From Plectrocnemia conspersa (Eukaryota > Arthropoda > Insecta > Trichoptera > Polycentropodidae): 64,000 nucleotides of DNA. This document shows positions 34,860 to 45,135 of the stretch, piece by piece. Position 1 is the first letter of the stretch; each line of letters opens with the position of its first letter. The translations under genes and the position numbers were made by a program. Where the stretch lies: contig VTFK01000188.1 in NCBI GenBank assembly GCA_009617715.1, positions 1,426,001 through 1,490,000 of the forward strand. The letters are read 5' to 3'. Under the pieces are notes generated by a model. The model saw only the letters and a list, made by a program, of their open reading frames with translations, ran no database searches and was not told the DNA's origin.

Positions 34860-35005
34860 ATGCAAAAAAATATTTTTTTGCTATAAAAATAAAATCTAAA
34901 ATGTATATTATGTTAGCGTGCTATTTGTATATATTTATGACAACTTTTTTTTTAACAAATTGTTATGTTGACACTGAAAAGGATCGCGTGTGTCAAATTG
35001 CACAG
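34860..35005 (+). CDS. candidate exon: signal peptide start plus splice donor
   Basis: An ATG at 34901 opens 35 codons ending exactly at CAG (35003-35005). CAG is followed by GTGAGC, a near-consensus donor, so an intron would follow in phase 0. The peptide begins MYIMLACYLYIFMTTFFLTN, a short N-region and a long hydrophobic core like a secretory signal. After CYV it becomes hydrophilic (DTEKDRVCQIAQ). A weak acceptor (CATTTTAG) ends at 34859. Without splicing the frame runs to 35092 (63 codons). Hydrophobic ATG-led frames arise easily in T-rich DNA and I recognise no homologue, so this could be chance. Confidence 0.35.
34862..34881. repeat. 20-bp perfect AT palindrome
   Basis: GCAAAAAAATATTTTTTTGC is its own reverse complement. 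It lies 20 bases before the ATG of the candidate exon. Confidence 0.8.
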
Positions 35006-35092
35006 GTGAGCGTGAAAAGGCCGTCTACGTCGTCAGACATACATATTTACGTGAAAAATGTTTTTGAGCTTCAAAAGGAGAGAAAAAAATAA

Positions 35093-36104
35093 TATTAAAA
35101 TTTGTTTTAGCGTTGTTATTTTTCTCTCTCTTTTGAGTACTTTACGTATTCTATAATGTATATATGTATTATGTATGTAGGTACGTATCTGCGAGGGCGA
35201 CAGTGTCCGTCGCCATTTTTTTAATCATCTTTGATACAATGGCCCTTTTTTATTTCGTTCGCAATAAACATAAGGACGAAGGGCTCCCGGAGCGGGACTT
35301 GTGAAACAAAAGGAATCGAAGGGATCGCTGCTCTCTCCTCGTCTGAAAATATCAAGGGAGGAAAAATAGCCAAAGGGAGCGTGAATTTTTTGTTCTTGGA
35401 AAATACCGCGAAACGACATCACTCTTAGGACAAGTAAAAGTAAATTCAGAAAGTATATAACAAATTATAGAAAAAATTTCAAAGCATGTTATTTTAAGAT
35501 TGTTATAAAATATACAAATAGTTGTTCTAAAAGTATTGGGTCTAAAATTAATTTAGTGAATCTAGGGACGTGTTTCTTGATTTTTAAATATCTTTGTCGC
35601 AACTAATGTGTGTTTACGAAAGACCAGTATTTGACACATATTATATATTTATTGTTTTCGGTACATATTCCGCCATTAGTGGTGTATAATATACATACAC
35701 GTATACACATTTATGTGCAAAGTTGTAAATTTGCGGTTCATTACCTATTTCGCTGGCGTCGCTAAACTTTCATCGCCAATTTGTGGGCATAAACCGGCGT
35801 CGGGTAACTTGGGTGCACCCGTCACCGAGGGGTTGAAAAAAGTTCAAATCCCGCATTCTCACTTCTTTGCCAGGGTCTAAATTATGCAATGATTACCCCC
35901 TGGGAGGTAGGACTTCTAAAAATTTCCATTAAAGCGCTTCGAAAACGATCTTGGTATAATTATATTGAACACAGTCATGTAATAAATAATAAAATTATAT
36001 TATTTTTGTCAAAAAATACGAGAATGTTATGTGAATCATAAATTAATGTTTTAAATATTTTTTTTTCAAAAAATTATCATTTAAAATAATTTAAAAAATC
36101 TCCT
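35093..36104. promoter_or_regulatory. non-coding stretch with two islands
   Basis: 35190-35440 and 35740-35900 are GC-elevated. The first includes GGAGCGGGACTTGTG and is open on both strands for 65 codons, which argues for composition rather than coding. The second includes CGGCGTCGGGTAACTTGGG. They may be regulatory; the flanks are AT-rich and empty. Confidence 0.3.
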
Positions 36105-36150
36105 ATAACCATATGCTTACAATGCCTTGGCATTGTAAGCATATGGTTAT
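36105..36150. repeat. perfect 22-bp-arm palindrome
   Basis: ATAACCATATGCTTACAATG then CC at 36105-36126, a TT spacer, and the exact reverse complement at 36129-36150. All 22 pairs match. The 2-base spacer rules out a normal microRNA hairpin and suggests a young inverted duplication or cruciform-forming site. Confidence 0.92.
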
Positions 36151-36232
36151 GTTACGTTATTAGTTGTGTCGTAAAATTAAAAATACATCTTTTTTAGTTC
36201 TGTAGAAATTTAGTTTTTAAACTCTAAGCGTT

Positions 36233-36295
36233 CTTGTTCATCGATTATCAAATCTTGTTCATTGATTATCAAGTCTTGTTCATCGATCATAAAAT
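36233..36295 (+). repeat. 21-bp tandem repeat, three units
   Basis: The units (36233, 36254, 36275) begin CTTGTTCATCGATTATCAAA, with one to a few changes each. They contain ATCGAT/ATTGAT cores. Confidence 0.85.
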
Positions 36296-37491
36296 AATTC
36301 AATAAATTTAATTTGGTGAATAAATTATCTAGGTTTACTAGTAGATAATCTAGCGTTGTAATTAATGGGGTTAAAAAATCATAGTATTTTATCGTAAACA
36401 GTTATTTTTTCAGACTTTTGACATAATACATATCAAAATATGTAAGGTAGTCATATTCTGTATTAAGATACTGTGATTTGTAGCCAAATCTTATTGGTTT
36501 ACTATAAATGAACTACTTACAACTATTTTTGTATTTTTAATCTTCATATATTTTTACTTGTTTGTACATTATATTTTTTTGTTAAAATTACGTAAACTTA
36601 TTAATATAGGATCCATAATTAAATTTGTGTATTTTTAAATAGAGAAGTAAAAATTAATGTTTCATAAAAATACTTAACATATATTTGTAGCGATTTTTAA
36701 ACATAATTATATTATAGAACAGTGCTTCTCAACTAGAGATTTCAACACGAATATTTGAATATTCGATATTATAATATATTAGGCCCTTTTCTACTATTTG
36801 AAATTAAAATATTTTAAGAACTATTCAATTTGTACTTAAATATTATAACTGGAAACTTCTCAGTTCTATTGAACATTTCAAATACTGTCTTTGGCTTAAA
36901 GTAATATAAAGAAAATTTATCCAAGTATATTTTTTCTAATGGTTGCTTAAATTTTCAAAAAATAACAGAAACGTTAGACGTATTGTTTACAAAACTTCTT
37001 AGTATTATGCCTGCACTACACTCTCTGGAATTTCGGTTCGAGTTCGGTTCTGCCCGCTCTAAAATTTCTCGGAAGTTGACCGAGGTTACCGAGAACGGAA
37101 GGTAAAGTGAAGGTAATTCAATCGACTTGGCCAGCTTCGAGCGCTTCCGAGCATTGTCGGCAAACGGACCGATGTCAAAGGAACCGAAATCGGAGCTGTT
37201 CTTTCGAGCGCTGCATCGTGGTCACGTGGTCAAGCTATAATACTACATACTTATCAGGGACTTCAACAGACTCTTACTGACATCTTTGAATACTTTAGGG
37301 CACCAAAAGGAGCTAATTATATTTTTGATAGTATATTCTTCTAACAGATATCGTTATTATATTTTTTTCACATAAAGTTAAATAATTAGTGGTACTTGAT
37401 TTTGTTAAAAAAAATCGATTCGAACATCTATTTTCCTAGATCGGTTTATATATATGTCACACCATAACAAATTCTTATTTAGAATCGATGG
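36296..37491. other. AT-rich stretch with one island at 37010-37260
   Basis: The island is CpG-rich (GGTTCGAGTTCGGTTC near 37038, CACGTGGTCAAGC near 37223). It is unrecognised in any frame. The rest holds nothing visible. Confidence 0.4.
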
Positions 37492-37831
37492 CGACAAATT
37501 CTAGGATAGTCACAGTCATATTCTGAAGTATCATTTTTATGCCTTATGGCATTTTGAAAAAGCCGACAAAATTTTTGCGTAAATTTAATATTTACGACCG
37601 AAAAGTTTTCACTGATATTGATTGGTGAGTGCCCACACAAACTTTTATCTTTTACATCAGTAGCGTAATTTTAACAATATGACAATTTAAAAATTGCGAT
37701 TATTTGGCACATTTTCGATCGCGCGCAAATATGTCAGCTGTACGCGACAGAAGCCGCCATCCGGACGTCATTTTCAAATTTGCGGCAGCGTGGTCGCTTA
37801 CTCGAAGTAGTAGGTCTTGGCTGACTTCAGT
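37492..37831 (+). repeat. dispersed repeat A, copy 2
   Basis: It matches copy 1 (7953-8372) from CGACAAATTCTAGG to GACTTCAGT in the same orientation, lacking the copy-1 insertion of about 60 bp. The 63-codon frame at 37704-37895 is a shadow of its GC-rich end. Confidence 0.75.
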
Positions 37832-38160
37832 TGTAACTTCGGTTCGGACAACTTTCAGAGAGTATAGTGCAGGCATTAAGGAACAGCATGAATAATGATG
37901 GCAAAATTAAGAATTAATTTAAAATACGAAGCGTTAAATGCTTTCTTTACAAAGTGTATTTTTAATTTTACTTAAATGCATAGTTTATAATAACTTTTAA
38001 TTTTTAATTCATTAAACAAAATATTCGATTCTAGTAAATATATTTGGCTTTCCTTTAGCGAAGACACTCTCATAGATAGACTTATATACAGCCAAAGAGC
38101 CTCTAAAATCATTTAAAAAATTTAAGACATATTTTTACCATATATTAAAAAAATAGTATA

Positions 38161-38216
38161 TTAGTATGCGCAAAGTTTTATTACTGAATTAGTATGTGCA
38201 AAGTTATATTACTGAG
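38161..38216 (+). repeat. 28-bp tandem duplication
   Basis: TTAGTATGCGCAAAGTTTTA (unit 1, 38161-38188) and TTAGTATGTGCAAAGTTATA (unit 2, 38189-38216), each followed by TTACTGA. About 25 of 28 positions agree. Confidence 0.85.
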
Positions 38217-40265
38217 AGCCTTCAAACTAAGTAACATGATACGAACATATTAAATTTATGTATTATTAAATAAATTTCTTAGTAATTAAAAAATAAAATA
38301 ATTACTGAAGTGCTTTCTCATCCTATTAAAGTGACAGCCTTTTTACATCTATGTATATACTTCTTCATAAGTAATTGGGCGACGTTAAGATTACAAGGCC
38401 AATGTCATTAGTGAATATGAAATGTTATATTTGTAGGTCAATCCGAGATTGTATGACTAAGCTTATAACAATATTTCTGGATTATTTTAATAAATACTTA
38501 TAATGTACAACTAAGTAAACTCTATATTGCCATGTATCTTGCCAAAACAGACTGTTTTGATCAGTATATATTTTGAACGCATTGCGGCGAACCAATTGGT
38601 TACGAAGCACTGAAATAGAGATCAAAATAAGGATTCGTACGATATGTACTATGAATTATAACAATGAAAAAAATATGTAAAAATAATTATTAAACATTTT
38701 AAATTTTTTTGAAGATTGTTGTAATATCCGCGCGAATAAAACAGTTTAGTTTTTTTGTTGTAATATGTATCATAATCCTATGAGATATAGAACGTACTAT
38801 TATATAGCTACAGATATTTTGTGTCACCGTTTTCATACCGTTCGTATAGCTATAGATCGATTTGAGGTAATATTTTTAGGTGGCTTTCCATACATTCAAC
38901 CTCTAATCCACGGTACTCGTAAAACGGATTATAACAACACGAACGGTTGCTAAAACGTGTTATTAAACTCTTCCTACGGGATTTTGAAAGCCTCGCTTTC
39001 ATCTCATAAGCATGCAGGTCGGGTTTTGCACACGGCATACACACCTTTTGACACCAAATCGACAGTAATTTACTCCTCTATATATAAAATTTAAGTACGG
39101 TATTTAAAACATAAACGTATAAAATTAATCTGTGCGTCACGGGTTCAAATCTAATAAAATTCTGGAATCTTTCAAACAATATTATATTTTTTTATTATAA
39201 CATCAATGATTTAACTGCCTCATATGTTTTAAACCCTATTTGTTTGATTACGAGGTGTGCTACGAATTCTCTCTTGGTGTATAAAATACATTCGCGCAGT
39301 TTGTTTCATCAATAAACGTCACAATCCTCGGTGGATGTAGCCTACATTTTCGGAGTGAAAAATGAAATGGATCTGTTTTTGTATGTATTTATTCACCACT
39401 GTGTGTGTTTGTACATTTATACGTTTAAATTTGATCCATTATGTATATAGCTCTACTTATCCATTGTTAGTTTGGACTATTGTTTGAGAGGGAAATATAG
39501 ACGAATTCGAAATTAACTCAAGACTGGCTTAGTAGGGTCGAATTTGAATGCAAAAGCTTATTAAAGTTAGCTTGTTTGGATCGAATTGACCCATCGCCGT
39601 AATGAAGTCGCTTGTGCTTCTTTACGGGTGCTACGTTTTCTCGCAAATTTCCTCAGAATGGCATGCCATCTAGACCAAGGTACGTATTTCCTGTGATTGT
39701 CCACTTCGTGATGGCTATCTTGGCGATATTGCTCCATTATGTAGATCAAATACGAGGTGGATGACTTTTGATGCAATGACGTCAGATATGGAATTCCTAA
39801 TAGTTCAATATTATTTATTTAATTTTAAAGTTATAAATTTGAGTTAACAATCGTCGCTCGTCTCACTTTCCTTTTATACTTTAATACCTTTTAAATTTTA
39901 CTGAACTTTACGACTCAACAATTCTCCGAAAGTTCGTCGAGGATTAAACTACGCTTTTGAAAACTGGTTCCATTTCCATAAGTTCAACTCAATCGATTCT
40001 TTTATGAAGTATTACGCGTTTATTTGAATATATCATAAATGTCGATTGTTATTTGTGCTTATTCATGAAATATTATTGCCTAATTATTATAATTATTGTA
40101 TAATACTCTTGCGTCTTTAAGACATGCTAATAAATATGATTTATTAATAAGATATAATTTTATAATTTAAAATAAAAATATTCAGTAAGCAAAAATACGC
40201 ATAAAAGTATATTTGGTTTATTAGCATAAAATATTATTATTATTATGGTAGTCTATATTTTAATG
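38217..40265. other. AT-rich stretch, no gene recognised
   Basis: A weak island lies at 39540-39780, with an unrecognised 69-codon minus frame. A lone B-box-like GGGTTCAAATCT occurs near 39139 without a convincing A-box. Otherwise empty. Confidence 0.45.
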
Positions 40266-40966
40266 CAGTGGTCGGTAAACTAAACTTGTGAAGGACCAGA
40301 TCGTATATTTTAGGCTTGGTGGGCCACAAAAATTATAATAAGCTTACATTTTTTTTTTGCAAAATTTTTATATGCAGTGGAAGTTTCATATTCATGCAGT
40401 GGAAGTTTCAAAAGTTAAAATCCATAAAAAATTCCATGATATACGCAGCAAAGGCTTATTTCCAAAGCCATTTAATATTCGAAAAGAACTCGATCGCTTC
40501 TATGAGTTCAAATAATCAATAAAACAACCATGACAAAGCCATCAAACTGCTGTATGGTAGAGCAAGTCAGCAAGGTTTTCATTTTTAATAAAAAAGAGTC
40601 ATGGAACTACGACGGTTAAGTTCACCGCTAACATAACTGGTTCAATAACACTTGATAGATTGAAATGTTTCCCACAAATTACCTATTGTGAATAATACAA
40701 TGAATCAGAGATTTTGAACAACTTGCATTTTTAGCAGCGTCATATTATTTTCAACTAAGCCTTAATCCGTTTCACATATATTCTTAACGTCATCAGATGT
40801 GACACATTTTAGTCGATTTTACTTTGGAATGTACTTTGTTAACGTTTTAATTAACTTAATTAATATATTTTTATCTAAAACTGTTTCATGTAGAATATTT
40901 TTAAAATTTGATTCTTCATCCACTTCAAACATAGCACCGACTTGGTGCAAACCAGTATCTAACTGT
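40266..40966 (-). mobile_element. hAT element relic
   Basis: CAGTGGTCGGTAAACT at 40266 is a typical hAT terminal sequence, followed by GGTGGGCCACAAAAATTAT as in many hAT ends. ATGCAGTGGAAGTTTCA is duplicated (about 40373 and 40394). A decayed minus-strand transposase follows at 40565-40966. The opposite terminus was not found, so the right boundary is only the limit of recognisable coding. Confidence 0.6.
40565..40966 (-). pseudogene. hAT transposase relic (DUF4371/GTF2I-repeat type)
   Basis: Read on the minus strand with stops and frame slips, the order is AMFEVDEESNF, TLTKYIPK, CVTSDDVKNICETD, stop, GLVENN, then NLWETFQSIKCY and VSGELNRRS. C-VTSD-x5-C followed by a GLV and LxGKYLNL-like region is the catalytic-core pattern of DUF4371 hAT transposases often annotated in insects as general transcription factor II-I repeat proteins. 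Many stops show that it is dead. It is a different family from the element at 24.9-27.9 kb, judging by the ends. Confidence 0.6.
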
Positions 40967-43079
40967 TGTATTTACTGTTACTATTTCAACCTAACTCTTT
41001 AATTATACAAAATATTTGCTATTTCGCAAATTGCACTTGTTATAATTTGCCATGGTTGTTTTGGAAAAACTTGGATCCTGTAAGTGCGCTGAGAGCTAAA
41101 AAAATTGTAATTTAATTGCCTATTGATGTTACTCACAATGTGCTCAATCTATCCAGCAATTGTTTTCGCCAAAAACTGAACAATTTTCTGGGTAACAATC
41201 AAATATGACTTAGTTAATTCACTATCGGTAAATGACTTTTATATATTAATTATTTCACTTCAAATGTAGCATACAGGTGAAGTAATTTTAATTATAGCCT
41301 TATTTTCATTTTTTATTTTCGCAAAAAAAATCTGAGTGTTGTTATTAATATATTGTATTATGTTCTAGTAATTAATATGTTGTATTATTTTAGTATAGAC
41401 ATAATATTTTCGGGTTTCTAGCCCTGAGGGGTTTGACTTCGCAGCCAGTATGACGCAGATTATTAGATTATATTACATATTGCGACAGACTATTATCAGC
41501 GAAATCGTTATTCTCCGAGCGGTGGTGGAAAAGCTGGCGCAGAGATGATGTTCTGATTGATGTGGCAGTGATCCTTCTCTGTTGTGGTGCTCGTATGGTG
41601 GAGTATTTCTCTGGATGTGAGCTTCTATGACCGTATGTTGTCCGCGGGCAGGGAGTGTCTGCTGGTGTCTGCCCTCCCATTGAAGACCAGCCATAAATAT
41701 TCAGGGCTGCAAATCTTGCTGACAAATCACAATCATACAGCGATCATTCAGCCAATCGTTGCACTCGCTTTTTAGAACAACGAAATATGTATACGCCTTT
41801 AGAAAGTGACATTTGTTTGATGGACATCTCCGAGGTCGAATTGTGCAACGGATATGTTGTGGTCTTACGGTGATATATTGTTTCCCGTGTCCGTTTTGTA
41901 ATAAAGAAATATTCATTCAATGCACCGGAGAATCCTTGCGTGTTATTTATGTGGGTACCTTTTACTTCTAGTCGTAACGAGGGCTTTGTGTGGTCCCATC
42001 CTTCACACTATTGCCTAGTTTGATAATTTTTGGGCACAGTCATTAAAGCGAGTTTAAGGAATAAGATCTCCCACAAAATCTTCGCAAAATAAACATAATG
42101 CTGTCATCTAATTATATAATAAAATTAACACTTTAAAATGACGACATTCATAGTCCACTAGTCTATTCTTTTCTGGCTTTGACAGTTACATAATAAATAT
42201 TCAAAATAAGAGCAAAATATTGCAAAAAATGTTACACTGTCGAATTATAACTATAGTGAAATGCGAAGCAATAGAAGCACCACATATTTCGCAGCCCATT
42301 AGCTCGATGGTTGGCATTTCTGGTATAAAGCATATTTTGTTAATTTTAATTTTAAAATTTAATCTTAGCTCGCGGGTCAATTTGGCTCGACCCCTGTTTT
42401 AACAAACCGGAAATGTTATCTAAGTAGGATTGCTCATTTTAGATATCAGCAGCATTTCTATAGCTTTTACAGGTTATAGATTCCCGATAATTATTTTGGC
42501 TTTTTGATAGCTATTACCTTGTTATTTTGATGCATTCTATAATAATTATTTGACACTCATAATCAAATATCACACAGTTTTTATAAGCTTTATATAACAA
42601 ATATAACCCTTATATGTTTTGAAATTATTTGAAGAATACCAACTGTAATAACTGTAACGATTCTTAATAATTTTATTAAAAATATTTATTAAATAAAAAT
42701 CACTTAATATTTTTTAAGAAATGTGTTATACACCAGATTAGTTTATATTCTACACACTAGTAATATATAGCAGAATAACCCTTGACTATTTTTAGTATAC
42801 GCGGAGATTTGAATTCTAGAAGCTTTCGGGTATCCTTTCGTAAATGTCACGGATATATATTATATGTATATTATATGTAAATACTTGGAAATATTATTTT
42901 AAATATCTCCGAAACATCACGCGATATTCTTAGCACAATGCCACGTGGCTCACTGATTTTTTTTTAAATTTGAGTTCTTAAAACGTTTGTTTATCCCTTC
43001 GCATCGTATACGTCAGAGATGATCAAGCTTTTGTGTATGCTGTTTAAACAATGCATTTCTCAATCGATCAAACCAACAT
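40967..43079. other. non-coding stretch with an unclassified GC-rich island
   Basis: 41400-41960 is clearly GC-elevated. Minus frames of 85, 73 and 71 codons and a plus frame of about 48 codons before a stop near 41545 all overlap there. None has a motif I know. An old retroelement or exon is possible. The remainder (40967-41400, 41960-43079) shows nothing definite. Confidence 0.4.
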
Positions 43080-43400
43080 ATCGCTGTTTCATATCAGAGC
43101 TGTCCATCCATCATGCAGAAGCGGTCACTTAGAATCATCGGTTCAGACTATCCCATTGCCGTTAATTAACATCCACATGGTTGGTTTTAGAAAGCTTCGT
43201 CGGTTGGGTCAGGCTCTTTGATCGTTGCACATCCCCGTCACCACAAAGTAAAATCACCCAGCCGACGCTGGTATAACGACCACCGTTTCCTCACACCTGG
43301 TCGTGGTATTCGGCCTTGGGTGCATCCTAGTATATTCGCAAATCCACCCGCAACCCCATTTTAGTCTCCGCTGAAAAAAAAAACACCCAACCCATCAGTT
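43080..43400 (+). pseudogene. non-LTR retrotransposon ORF2 C-terminal relic
   Basis: Plus-strand reading, with a few stops, gives MQKRSLRIIGSDYP, then HPRHHKVKSPSRRWYNDHRF, LTPGRGIRPW and SIFANPP, then VSVRAALKRFAKY. This follows the usual tail of insect Jockey-like reverse transcriptase proteins: VQRRALRIIG, basic and histidine-rich loops, a RFLxRTxxLW-like piece and a FPxxYxLxxFK-like end. Only the last 100 or so residues are left. No reverse transcriptase core was found upstream. Confidence 0.5.
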
Positions 43401-44910
43401 TCCGTGCGAGCTGCTCTTAAAAGATTCGCGAAATACCAAAGGGCGGTCTCGCTCGCTAATAATTATTATCAGCAAGGGGCTTTCGCTGTGCTGCTATTCA
43501 TATAAAATAAAGAATGAGGAAAAAGTAACGCCATACACAATAATTATGTATACGTAATTGTGGCTTTTCAAACGCGACCTGAAAATGGATGTGGTGTTGT
43601 TTTGTGAATTTGCATTTTTGTGTCATTACACGGCTTGAAAAATTTGCAAATAAAGCGTAATAAAATTGTATATTTTTTAATAATGTCTTCATAGGAAAAA
43701 TAATTATTAACTAATTACATATAAATAAAGCATTTAAAGATTTTTCTAGAATTATTAAAATAGATTATTTGCGAGGTGTAACACAATTAGCTGGAATAGC
43801 CTAACTAATATCATTAGTATTGTAAATATAATTAAGCGTAACAATCAATACATAATAGTAATTGTAAGAAATCGGTGATATACATATATTCTATAAATCG
43901 TATAATATTTTATAATATAATTCAGATTTCAATCATTATATCATGGCTATAGATTATCAGTCCATAATCTTACAGATTACGCTATTACGGTATCCGACAT
44001 TTTCACGCTAAAAAAACGAAATCACATTATAAATAAGTCACACCTGTGCTACTTCAATTACACCCAAAGAGAGCGCTAAAATCATAATATAAAAATCGTT
44101 TTTAAAAAGAGGGAATTTGATTTATGTAGCGTGTAAAAAACGTTCCAAAACTACTAAATCTCAGACTCACGAAATGTGAGTTCTATTCAAACTTCAGCAT
44201 ACGAACTATGATCTAAATTAAATATTGGATAGATTAAATACGAAAACCTACAACTGGTCGGTCGACGAGTAAATTATACCTTTGTCGACCGACGTTAATC
44301 TAGTCTTAAGTATGCAAAAATGGTACTCACTTTGATGAATAATTAAATTATTTTATGATTATGCCCGGAATATTATACAAAATAATTTTACATTTTAATA
44401 TAAAAGCTATTCTAAATTATACATTTTTAAAGAAAAATTGTTAAAAATACAGGCGTAGGGTATTATTTAAAGTGCTAGTCACAAACGACCCCCGTGGCGC
44501 TGTATCATACACCAGTCTCAATTATCAATTGATATCACCGATAAGCACACTAAGAGCTATAACAATACATAGATTATACTATATTTGGTACGTTTCACAT
44601 ACTGTATATGTATGTTTAATTTTAGGTACTTACACAATTCTTTATTTGATCGATGTAAATACAATTTTGCATATTTGTTGTTTAGGAACTTTCTTAAAAT
44701 AAAGACACGCTCCCACCTTACCCCTCCCATACGTACTATATGCATCTATTTCAATTTTTTTTTATTTGCACTCAAGGATTAAAAAAAATATTTTTAAAAT
44801 ATTAATAATTGTTTCTAATACTTTGTCGTATTATATCGTGTCTATCAGTAGTTGCTTTCAAAATAAATAGTTTTCTTTAAAGGTATTTAGAAATAAAAAA
44901 TATTTTTGCG
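43401..44910. other. AT-rich non-coding stretch
   Basis: It contains the hairpin listed at 44258-44293 and overlapping AT-rich frames on both strands at 44472-44782, which are likely chance. Nothing else is recognised. Confidence 0.5.
44258..44293. repeat. 10-bp-arm hairpin
   Basis: GTCGGTCGAC (44258-44267) and GTCGACCGAC (44284-44293) are exact reverse complements separated by 16 bases. Confidence 0.8.
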
Positions 44911-45135
44911 ATGTTGTTGTGGTGTGTATTCGATTGGAAAAAGCAACGTCTAGCACATGTGAAGTTTAATCACACTTTACAAGTGACCGGTGGAGCACTA
45001 GAAAGCATTTTAGTAAAAAGGTTTTGCCGGGCACCGGCGCCTACCCAGGCACACTGCCAAACGTTTAAGCCAGTCACCGGGGACACAATAGCGCAGTGCC
45101 AAGCATTTAAACTGACGTCAGATGCCACACAATAG
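44911..45135 (+). CDS. small unrecognised ORF with an internal peptide repeat
   Basis: A true ATG at 44911 (context TTTTTGCGATGT) opens 74 codons to TAG. The second half repeats a 14-residue motif: AHCQTFKPVTGDTI, then AQCQAFKLTSDATQ. The DNA repeat is about 42-45 bp, so the duplication kept the frame. The stretch is much GC-richer than its flanks, and TGACGTCA (CRE) falls at 45113-45120. There is no signal peptide or known domain. It could be a short gene, an exon or a repeat-derived frame. Homologue and transcript data are lacking. Confidence 0.25.
   Translation: MLLWCVFDWKKQRLAHVKFNHTLQVTGGALESILVKRFCRAPAPTQAHCQTFKPVTGDTIAQCQAFKLTSDATQ

Noticed and set aside
36105..36150. microRNA precursor
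   Set aside because: A 2-base loop is too tight for normal processing; it is treated as a palindrome.
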